Assembly: GCA_027600665.1 (NCBI GenBank) | Contig: JADGJL010000602.1 | Coordinates: forward strand, 1 to 17,404 | Direction: 5' to 3' | DNA: 17,404 bases | From: Irineochytrium annulatum | Lineage: Eukaryota > Chytridiomycota > Chytridiomycetes > Chytridiales > Chytridiaceae | Part shown: positions 9,395-17,404 of the stretch, one piece after another | How positions within the stretch are numbered: the first letter of the stretch is position 1 | How the letters are laid out: each line of letters begins with the position of its first letter | Position numbers and translations under genes: made by a program | Notes under the pieces: model-generated | Database searches by the model: none | The model's input: the letters and a program-made list of their open reading frames with translations, nothing else | Told to the model about the DNA's origin: nothing

Positions 9395-11851
9395 TCAAAA
9401 GTTTTCCTTATGGTAATAGAACCGCGTCCCCTCCTCATCCACGCTCGTGTACTTATTGCAAGCCCTATGGATGCTCTTGTTGAGCGCTTTCGGCCCGCAA
9501 AAGAATACGCCGACGTCCGTATTAGGGTGCTTCGAGTTAATTCGCTTAAAGATCTGGTCCAAGTTCGGGCGGCCGTAGTGGGTGGCGGAGCGAAGGCCCG
9601 TCAATGCATCCATATCTGGCGCCTGGTTCAGGACGATGTTGGAAATCTCTTCCTCTTTGAGGTGGCCGGTGTAGTAGCTGCCGGAGGTAGTATGTTAAGA
9701 GTCGAGCAAACGAAGAGGACAGAATAGGTAGTTACATGCTGAGCTCTAGGTACTCGTCGATGTTCTCTGCCTCAAGTGCGATCAGAAGGTCTTGGAACCA
9801 TTGGAACGCCTACGCAAGCTCGTTAGTCTTTCCTAATGCTAATACTTACTCACATCTTTATCTCTACAAATCCAAATGAAGTATGCTTTCACGAGAGCGA
9901 TATTTGACGCCGGGTTTAGGATTTTGTACCTGGCAGAATACAAAGTTGTTACTTATCGTTCGTAACACCGTGCAGTGTACCATAATGACTTCAAAACAGA
10001 AGCAAATGGTGTGAACCCAATACCCGCACCGATGCAGACGGAAATCTCATAATTGAAAACGTCCTCGCTAAGAAAAATCGTTATGGTTGGCTTACTTGTC
10101 CGATGGTGGGCTCACCTAGATGCTCCGTATGGCCCATCCACCATAACTCTCGGTAGATGCTTCACGGCGGCTTCTCCCATGCGTGGCTCCGCTACCTCGC
10201 CCTCCTTGTCCCATCGGCACCCAAGTCGTTCCGCAAACCTCGCAGTCCAGTCGCCGGCGACGCGGGTATGGACGCTAATGAAGCTCTCCTCGGGTGCAGA
10301 CGTTAGCGTAAAGGGGTGCCACTCAAATCTAGCATCATGGCACATTAGCCCGGCCTACGAAAGACTCGCTGCAGTTTTGAATCTTACCTCCCAAGCTCCG
10401 GGCAGTTGAGAAATATGTATTGCCCCGGCCTCGTTCTGCACCACTTCTTCTTGATCTGACACTCGACGACCTTCCCCGGATGCTGTACGACTTTAATGAC
10501 CCTCGTGTCAAGCCTCGCCCTCAGCCCTCGCACGAGCCTCTCGACACAGTACATGAACCCGGCGGCGACCCAATACTTCCAAAAATTAGGGCCTCGACAC
10601 GCGGGCTGAGCGTCGGCCTTGATGAAGCAGAAACAGCCGTGGAAAAGGAGGATGGCGTAAAAGAGGACGCCGAGGTGGTGCGTTAACCAAAAAGTCTCGA
10701 AGTACTTTCGGCGGACAGCTGCGACGGAGGAGGTCGTAATCAGGAAGAGGCAGAGCACCATCAGTTGGCCGGTGGCGCCGGGCCCAGATGTGAGAGCCAA
10801 AGTTTCTACAACGCGAAGTTTAGACCGATGGAAGAACCCAGCTCGCAAACTTTTACCGGCCGTTGGCACGTAGAAATTCGCCTTCGCATAGTTGATAAAA
10901 TTGAATGAGTGCGCGGTCGCATGCACGAGTGTCCAGAAGCAGGTGGTGAAAGCCAATATACGGTGGAAGTCGATGTTCCTGTCGAATGGGATAATTTGGG
11001 CGAGGAACGTGTTCCGCAGCGTCGAGATGATATTGCGGCAGACGGGGAAAAGGAGAATGCCCGCCGAGACGTTAAGATTTGCGGCGGCTCCTCTCGCGAT
11101 TGGTAGGCCATAGCTGCAGTAATACCGGAAGGTAACGTAATCGGGCGAGGTCCAATAGTAATTAAACGTCAACGCGAAGTTCAGGATGTTGAAGATAATC
11201 CTGAAGGATAATACGTTTGTTGTTAACCGAAGCCAACAGAAAGTCTGTTTATGCCGAAGGCAGGTACTCACCATAAGCCTAAGAAGATATCGGTCGGCCC
11301 TATAATTAGTGCAAGGTTAGCTATGATTTCGTCGTCGCAGACTCGCCCTCATTGACCATCCAATTGCGGATCTGAATGTACAGCTTTGATCTTCTTTTCC
11401 TTCCAACGCCCGTTTTCGACTTATAAGGCTTCGCGACTACTTGGTGGGACGGAACGCCTTCCTCCAATGTGGCCGTCGCAAGAATATCATCCTTCTCATC
11501 CCGCCGTCCAGCGTCGTCCCCAAGCACCTCCTTCCTCTTCCTCAGCGCCATCAGCAGCTTCTCCTTCCTGGCCTCCCGCTTGACGACGGCAACCTCGTCA
11601 TCATCCGCGCCAGCCGCATCGCCATCGTTCCCATGGTGACCGTGGCTCTCCCCAAGCGTTTCGGTCGAAAAGACCACCTCTTCCTGCTGCGTATCAAGGT
11701 CGCGCAGCTCGGTGAGGTTCAGATTTGTGGCGTCCCGGTCGTCGTCCCTGGGGAGCGACGTCCGCGATCTGGAGGCAGCCAGAATGCGGGATTCGAGAAC
11801 GGGCGTTGGGACGGCCACCTCCTCCGACGCGGGTCTGTAGAGCTCTGGCAT
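9395..11851 (-). CDS. NADPH oxidase catalytic subunit, fungal NoxA/NoxB type (gp91phox family), eight exons
   Basis: Nox enzymes pass electrons from cytosolic NADPH through FAD and two hemes across a membrane to O2, making superoxide. Minus-strand exons, 5' to 3', are 11851-11347, 11299-11272, 11200-10388, 10328-10116, 10067-9981, 9929-9854, 9809-9736 and 9677-9395, giving 692 residues. Residues 1-162 are a charged, low-complexity extension. The core then starts with NWMVNEG and about six membrane helices. Heme ligand pairs are visible in [21 protein letters not shown] and [16 protein letters not shown] with the expected spacing. Next come [18 protein letters not shown] (FAD), [29 protein letters not shown] (NADPH), [19 protein letters not shown] and a terminal Phe in [14 protein letters not shown] resembles fungal NoxA. 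All catalytic motifs are present. The start is the first in-frame ATG after a TGA; an upstream 5' exon is possible. The first intron is GC-AG. Confidence 0.93.
11300..11346 (-). other. GC-AG intron (first intron of the NOX gene)
   Basis: The donor reads GAGG|GCGAGT, which is a strong donor apart from C in place of T at position 2. The acceptor is AATTATAG and a GCTAACC branch site lies between them. The intron is 47 nt. Splicing here joins AATGAGG to GGCCGACC and gives [16 protein letters not shown], which matches the family start. The two GT donors nearby are in the wrong phase. Reading through hits TAG after 8 codons. Confidence 0.8.
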
Positions 11852-12129
11852 CGGTATGCGGTGTCTCAATCAGCAGGTTGAAGGCTTCCGCCAAGGTCAA
11901 AGTTCGTGATGTGCAGAAGTACAACTTTGCAATATTCAGGAGGGGAGTTCAAGATGTATTACTCGTGTCGAAGAACTAAACTAAAAAGAATGATAGTCGG
12001 GCACATGATAAAAGTGTAAAAAACAACCACGAAGATGTGGGAAGCATGTGATATCAACGCAAATCTATAACATAAAATAGGAGGAAAATACAAGTACATA
12101 AACATAAATGATACAGACACCAAGCCACA
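11852..12129. other. Spacer between the myotubularin 3' end and the NOX 5' end
   Basis: The two genes are tandem on the minus strand and 278 nt apart. The part near 12000-12129 is AT-rich and should carry the myotubularin 3' end. The part near 11852-12000 should carry the NOX promoter and leader. Its last 29 bases (11852-11880) are also present in the duplicate at 4445. I see no clear TATA box. Confidence 0.45.
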
Positions 12130-15100
12130 TCATGGGGCAGCCCCCGGAATCCACAGCGGATGCGGCATGACAGCGGGCGCTTCCAATATAGCACCGCCCG
12201 CAACGATAGCATCATTCGCCGGTGCCCCGTTCGCCACCTCAGAGCTCTGTTGCGACACCACATGCCCATTCACCTCCGCCGTGCCGCGTACGTTCCCGCT
12301 GTGGTGTATGAGACCACCTTTGACCTTCCGAAGCGGGTCCACGTCCTCAAGGCCAATCTCCTCCATCCCGTCCGCGAGTGCATCGTCAAGCTCCTCCGTC
12401 ATCAGCGACGACGTCACAAGCGGCGTCGAGGAGGTAACCTTCACCTGCTCGACCTCCGCGGCTTTCGACATCCCACCACCCTCTACCGTCCTCGCCAGCC
12501 TCGCCTGAATTGAGTCCGCTGGGTGAAAAGGCGGCGTCGGAGCGCTAACCTCAGATCTCCGCGTGATGGGCGCCGTCGCCACCACGATCGGTTCTATAGC
12601 TCCGCCCCCATCCGCACCAATCCCTGGCGCGACAAGCCCAACCTCCTCCTCCTCATCCACGACGACCGTGCTAAGCCGCCTTACTGGCGGAGGTGTAGTC
12701 GTTTGCGATGGCGGCCGCGCGACGACGGGCGGTGTCGTCGCAACAGGCGGGGTCCCTGATGTTGGCGGGAATATTTTCACCCTCCCTGCCGAATCGGGCA
12801 ACGGTGGCGCACCCCCATTCATGCTGGTGGGCTGCTGCGACGCCGCATGTGCTTGTAGCACGACTTGCGACGACAAAACCGGCTGCTCCGCCACAGGTCC
12901 GTTCGACCCCACCGAGTTCAGCGACCCCGTCGATGTTCGTGTCGCGATAGATGCCCGAGATGTTCTCCCCGATTGCAGCGACCCGTACCTTGCCCCGCCC
13001 GTGCTGCTCGCCCTCCCAACTCCGAGCCCGACCGCCGCATCACCAGCGCCTTCCTCCGCGCCCTCCAGTTCCTTGAGAAACAGCCCGTTCCAATACCGAA
13101 GGTTTGTACCCGAGGGATATAAAATCTCTCCGTCGGGCGAAACCGTCCCGGGGTTACCCCCGGTGACGCCGACAACGCCCGTCCCGCCGCCGACGACGCT
13201 CTTCTGCTGCTCCTGCTGCACTCCGCCCGCTTGCTCGGCCCTCGTCGCCGGATCAATATAGAGCGGATTCGAGAACTCTGCCCGTAGCCGCCTGACATGC
13301 TCCCAAATGCTGCAAGTGGCCCCTTCAAGCCCGACGGCCTCGCCGACGCCTGCGGGTCGGTACGAGAACGCCACGCGGTCCTTTTCCGAGTTAAAGAGAA
13401 AGTTCCCGAACCGGCCGGATCGGCTCTCGGCGTTTAGATGGAGGAGGAGCTTCTCAGTGAACTCAAAGTGGGTCGGAAACTGGCGCCAGAGCTGATACGT
13501 CGCGTCCAAGAACTGCGTGAAGACGGGGCTGACCTCCTTGGGGTGAGATGTGTTGGCGCCAACGACCTCCATTGACCCCTGCGGACCGACGGTAGACGTC
13601 GAAGAGGAGTACGGGCTCGCAGGCCGGTTAGAGTATTCGGAGCTCGTAAGGGACCCGGAGCCGTAGGTATACGGCGTAGTGGAGCCCGTGCTCGTCTTCT
13701 GAAGGAGGTTCTTCGAAAAGCTCGTGATGGAGAAGCCCATGTTCTTGGACGCGACTTGGATTTGGGAGTTGATGGATGGGGTTGTGTTTACAACCTCGCC
13801 CGAAACCTTCGAGAGGAGGCCCAGGCGATCCCGGAACTTGTGGCCAAACGACACCCATTCCTTGTCAATTAAGACAAGGAAGCCGTCCAGGGTGCGATAA
13901 TACGGGTCCAAGCACATTTCGGAGAGCGAGCATAGCTGAGCAGTACGATCCCATCCGTCACTATACCAGGTTAACGAATGGGGGCATAGAAGAAACATGC
14001 CAACCTGCAATGTACAAGCACCGGGTTGTTCAGCAAATGCACGTTCTGCACAATCAAAAGCGTCCCATCAATAAGCGCCTTCAAGTGTTTCAGCCACCCC
14101 GACTTCTCCAGCAAACTCTTTGACACCGGCCCTCCGTCCGCAGCTTGGACGGCTGTTCTCGAACGTTTGATCAGTCCCATCCTCACAATCAAAGAAGGTG
14201 ATCGAAGGCGAAAAAAAAAAAAAAACGCCGTTTATTACCCTCCATAATCTTGCCGACGCTGTCCCGCATGACGTGGATGTTCTCGATGCCCGAAAACACG
14301 AGACGGCAGCCCCGGTAGTTGTCCACGTTCTCCGTACCAGCTCCCAATGCCGTTTGTGCGATGGCGTTGGCTTGTGGTCGGGCGTCAATGATCAAGTTAA
14401 GGTTGTGAGCAACAGGCGCGACGCTGCCAGTGGTAAAGATACTTTCGACAAGCTTCTCATCCTGGATTGAGCGGTTTTGTTTCAGGCCGACTAAGGGTTG
14501 AGCGGAGCGGGTAATGGAGACGTGGTTCGTGCGGTGGATGTAGCTTAAGGCAGGAATACGACTCTTGCTCCGAAACTTCCCAGCGTGTTTGAGAACGTTG
14601 TCGCTAATCCGCGTTGGGACCCCAAGAATCCGTGGATATGTTGGACAAAACTATCGTTCATGTGCATTAACGAAGGCAATGCCAAGGAGCTGATTACCTC
14701 AAAGTCCTTATTGATGTGCGTAAGCCTCCAGTTTGCCGCCTTGCTTCCAACGCCCATCCTTCCGAACTCAACCACCGGATCAAAGGCATTCCAAGTCGAA
14801 GGCTCCGATGCTTCCTCCGGGTGGTCCTTCCGATACTGAAAAGCGTAATGCTGCTCCACCAGGGCTGCGATAAACAAGGACATGAACACGAAACACACTT
14901 AAGACGGAAAAAAAGTAGATGCTCACAAATGTTGATGAGCTTTTGCAAGGAGGAGAAGACGTCCTGCGCCTCCTGCTCCTTCTGAAAAAGGAACTTGAAG
15001 AAAACAAAATGCCGGCAGCTAACATGAACGGGGCACAACCCCTGGTGATTTGTGAAGCGCCGGTCAATGCTATTGATAGAGGCATAGCAGACCTGTAAAG

Positions 15101-15392
15101 TAACACAAGACGAGTCAATGCAATTTAGAATAGAAATCTAAATCCAGCACCCCAAAGAGTAGTCCAGATCGCGGAAACCAGACGAAAATCTCACCAGGAT
15201 AACATCCTGATCGTCGCCATCCGCGGGACTGAACTTTAGCTGGTGCTGCAGCATCTGGAGCGTGCCCGTGACGGTCTGAGTACCTCGCTGGAGGCCGACG
15301 TTCTCGAACTGTGTCATTATCGCGATTAAGCAACATCACAAGCTTAACGGGCCACAATAGCGATGCGGCACCTTTGCCTTTGACGGATCCAT
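12130..15392 (-). CDS. Myotubularin-related phosphoinositide 3-phosphatase (MTMR6/7/8-like), seven exons
   Basis: Myotubularins remove the 3-phosphate from PI3P and PI(3,5)P2 on endosomal membranes. Minus-strand exons, 5' to 3', are 15392-15372, 15308-15195, 15092-14927, 14864-14698, 14650-14239, 14152-14005 and 13960-12130, giving 952 residues. A PH-GRAM domain covers about residues 5-105 (VTGTLQMLQHQLKF, VCYASINSIDRRF). The phosphatase domain then shows EFGRMGV, CPTYPRILGVP, GKFRSKSRIPALSYIHR, LIIDARPQANAIA, GIENIHVMRDS, SGWLKHLKALIDG, the P-loop HCSDGWDRTAQL (Cys342, Arg348, split by an intron) and YYRTLDGFLVLIDKEWVSFGHKF. The signature residues are intact, so it should be active. About 95 Ser/Thr-rich residues are inserted between FGHKF and KEVSPVFTQFL. 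After FGNFLFNSEKDRVAF comes a tail of over 400 residues rich in Gly, Thr, Pro and Val with no recognised domain; human MTMR6 is about 620 residues. The exon 5-6 join uses the acceptor before 14152, the only one in frame. Confidence 0.94.
14211..14225. repeat. A15 homopolymer in a myotubularin intron
   Basis: Fifteen consecutive A on the plus strand (T on the coding strand) lie inside the 86-nt intron 14153-14238 of the minus-strand myotubularin gene. On the coding strand it is a long U tract upstream of the branch site ACTGAT. Its length is likely to vary or be miscalled in sequencing, but it does not touch coding sequence. Confidence 0.9.
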
Positions 15393-15573
15393 CGCCACCA
15401 CAGAATCCGACGGGTCAATATGCGGGCGCGGCGGTGAGGAGGGAAACAACGACGGCCGGGGTTGAGGGCGGGGAAATAGCGGCTGTTGTTGGTGGATCCT
15501 GCTGATCGCGCGAGACTCTACACGATTTTTTCGTGGCAGTCCAGCCGCCAACTTTGACGAGCACCACATCGCG
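15393..15573. promoter_or_regulatory. 181-bp divergent promoter region, myotubularin / MGRN1-like ligase
   Basis: The two start codons face away from each other with only 181 bp between them, so the region probably acts as a shared bidirectional promoter. It is GC-rich without a TATA box. A GGCGGGGAAA stretch near 15468 and repeated GGCGG words are visible, but I cannot assign a factor. Confidence 0.55.
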
Positions 15574-17404
15574 ATGGGGTCCCAGCTCTCCCGTGCCCCG
15601 GCGGCTCGCGACGCCGAGGCCGGCGGTGCCGACGCTATTCAGCTTCGCGTCAACACGACCGGGACGACCGCCGTCGCCGGGTTCGCGAGGCGCGCGGTCG
15701 TGTGGGGCGGCCTCACGAACCCAGGGCGCCCTCCCGTCCTCATCGACCAGAACCCAGTCCTCCACCCTCCTGCGGTACGTGGCGTTCTTACATCTTCACT
15801 GTCCAGTTGCCTCCCCGGGCATCACCGCGTGGCTGACACTGTGGCAATCCCTCAGCCGGCGCTGATGCTAATCCCGACGGCCGCTCCCGCGGCTTCCGGC
15901 GCGTCACCGAACGGCACACATCACAACGGACCGTCCGTGTTCTGGCCCGAGCTGGTCGTGGACGACTTCGGCCAGATCCGTGGACGCGGCGGGCACGACG
16001 CGTCCACAACGGCGGGCGGCGTGGTGGCAGACGAGGAGCGCGCGCTCGGGGACGCGCGCGCGGGGCTGACGGAGGGACGCGCGTGGATTAGCGATGACAT
16101 GATGAAGAAGATAAAGCCCCTGCTGAAGAAGGAGGTACGCCTACTGTTTTCGCCACGGTTGCGTAAAGTGCTGACAATGCGTGCACAGGTCCACCCAAAC
16201 GGCGACACGCCACCGCGTCGGACGCAGGCGCTTCAATGTTTTGTGAACCTCCAGAAATCTACGCTCCGGCTCCGCCCGGTTGAGTTGACAGGCAGCGCTG
16301 CGGACTCGCAGCACCGGCTCCCGCCGAGCAACGTGGCGCCGCCGGCTACACCCGCTGGCGGCGCCACGTTGCTCGCCGCCAGCCCACTACTGGAAGACGA
16401 CGATGACGGGTCGCGGTCGACGATGCACGCGGGGACGAGGTTCAAGCTCGAGTTCGCGTTTGACGCGTCAAGCGCCTGCGTCGTCACGTTGCACTGGGTG
16501 GCGAAGGAGATGTTTATGGCCGTTGGGAAGCTTGGCGTGCGATCTGTGTTTGTCGCGAAGGACGCGGCTGACGCTCGGGCTGGGGAGGCGAAGACGCCGA
16601 CGATGGAGGAGGTGGCTGGCGTTATGTCGTTTGGACCGTTCAAGGCTGGGCTCAACAGAAAGTACGTTGCATATTGTCGCATATACGATGACATGATGCT
16701 GACGAACGTGACAGGTTCGAGCTCCCAGACGATTGCCTATTTGACCCTCAGGACTTCAACGCTCCGGATCTGATCCTCCACGACTTTATGGACCCAAAAA
16801 ACGCCACCAGCCCAGCTGGCGCCAACGCGACCTCCCCGGTCAAGCACCGATACCCACCAGGGAGCAATCCGATGTTGCCGCACGAGATTTACTACCCGCT
16901 CATCATCCACATCGAGTCCGTTAACGACGACGGCAGCCCGCTTGCCGACGGTTGCCTCAACACGCAGTCGACTTTTGCGACGCTCGTCCCCGGTAAGGAC
17001 GGGCGGTCGTACGAGGTCAGGATCGTGAAGCAGAAAATTTCGGTAAGCAATTGGACGCTTACATATGCTACTACTTACTTCCACGTGGCCAACAAATGAC
17101 TTATGCTGTTAAAAACAGATCGACGACACAACATATACCCTCCAAGACATATACGGGCTTCTCGACCCGACTCCCAGCCCGACCTCCCCCACGACCCCCG
17201 CGACAGCGACCCTCTCCTCCTCTTCCCTCTCTCTTTCCCTCAACAACCACTCCGACCCAACCCTCGCCTGCTCTGCCGAATCGGCCGCCTCGCGCGAGTG
17301 TGCTGTGTGCCTGTCGGACCTTAGGGATACGGTGATGCTGCCGTGTCGACATGTGTGTCTCTGTGGGGATTGTGCCGGAGTGCTGAGGATGCAGGGGAGG
17401 GGTG
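15574..17404 (+). CDS. MGRN1/RNF157-type RING E3 ubiquitin ligase, five exons seen, 3' end cut by the window
   Basis: The family ubiquitinates membrane-trafficking targets; animal MGRN1 acts on TSG101 of ESCRT-I. Exons are 15574-15774, 15856-16134, 16189-16661, 16715-17042 and 17119 to the window end (522 residues seen). MGSQLSR at the start is a typical N-myristoylation signal and matches the family's MGS-x-LSR opening. A Pro/Ala-rich stretch follows. The family's conserved domain starts near LQCFVNLQKSTLRLRPVELTG, continues with FKLEFAFDASSACVVTLHW, RKFELPDDCLFDPQDFN and YPLIIHIESV, and ends with VKQKISIDDTTYTLQDIYGLL. After a Ser/Thr/Pro-rich linker comes the RING: ECAVCLSDLRDTVMLPCRHVCLC-GDC, with Cys488, Cys491, Cys503, His505, Cys509 and Cys512. 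The last zinc-binding pair (CPIC in the family) would lie just beyond 17404. The first two introns (81 and 54 nt) are multiples of three and free of stops, so their removal rests on splice signals. Confidence 0.92.
16325..16375. repeat. Perfect 19-bp inverted repeat with 13-nt loop inside the RING-ligase coding sequence
   Basis: The left arm 16325-16343 (CGAGCAACGTGGCGCCGCC) is the exact reverse complement of the right arm 16357-16375, separated by 13 nt (16344-16356). It lies in exon 3 and encodes SNVAPPA, a short linker, and GGATLL, just before an acidic loop. The mRNA would form a very stable GC-rich hairpin. It sits in a weakly conserved part of the protein, consistent with a late insertion or a local inverted duplication. 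Confidence 0.95.

Noticed and set aside
11574..11700. Possible EF-hand in the NOX N-terminal extension
   Set aside because: The acidic stretch lacks the regular 12-residue loop with Gly at position 6 and Glu at position 12.
12563..13261. 232-codon plus-strand frame opposite the myotubularin tail
   Set aside because: It is an antisense shadow of a low-complexity coding region, rich in Pro, Ser and Thr, with no motif.
13960..14010. Myotubularin lacking its catalytic Cys (open frame starting YSDGWDRT)
   Set aside because: The P-loop is split by a 44-nt intron; joining exons 6 and 7 gives HCSDGWDRT with Cys342.
15415..15765. 116-codon minus-strand frame over the divergent promoter
   Set aside because: It overlaps the start of the MGRN1-like gene on the other strand and has no homology that I recognise; the true myotubularin start lies at 15392.
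1..17404. tRNA/rRNA genes, CRISPR arrays, complete transposons
   Set aside because: No cloverleaf, regularly spaced repeats, transposase or terminal repeats with target duplications were seen by eye. A tRNAscan or repeat search was not possible here.

Overview
The window looks like nuclear DNA of a fungus. Coding exons are GC-rich, AT-richer spacers separate them, and the genes carry many short introns (mostly 44-120 nt) with GT-AG ends and CTNAN-like branch points. The gene set is DPH1, a fungal-type ferric-reductase-domain NADPH oxidase, a secreted tyrosinase, an MTMR6/7/8-like myotubularin and a mahogunin-type RING E3. This set fits an early-diverging, chytrid-like fungus better than an ascomycete or basidiomycete; that placement is inference.

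Layout, left to right. 1-540 is spacer, possibly with the tail of an upstream gene. 541-2042 (+) encodes an unrecognised protein with a signal peptide, an Asp/Glu run and one membrane segment. 2584-4288 (+) is DPH1 (diphthamide synthesis). 4289-5014 is spacer holding a decayed copy of the 5' end of the NOX gene. 5015-6210 (+) is a secreted alpha/beta hydrolase. 6211-7170 is empty spacer. 7171-9151 (+) is a secreted tyrosinase whose first copper ligand is encoded by a 5-nt micro-exon. 9395-11851 (-) is an NADPH oxidase in eight exons, convergent with the tyrosinase. 12130-15392 (-) is a myotubularin phosphatase in seven exons. 15574-17404 (+) is an MGRN1-like RING ubiquitin ligase, cut by the window edge inside the RING.

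I rebuilt the gene models by hand, joining exons where reading frame, splice sites and family motifs agree. In all I propose 27 coding introns: 26 GT-AG and one GC-AG (first NOX intron). Functional links are only suggestive. The secreted hydrolase, tyrosinase and NOX form an extracellular/oxidative group. The myotubularin and the MGRN1-like ligase are divergent across 181 bp and both families act on endosomal trafficking. I see no RNA genes, CRISPR arrays, complete transposons or prokaryotic features. The most unusual items are the 5-nt micro-exon, the GC-AG intron, the NOX 5'-end duplication, the long N-terminal extension on NOX, and a perfect 19-bp inverted repeat inside the RING-ligase coding sequence.
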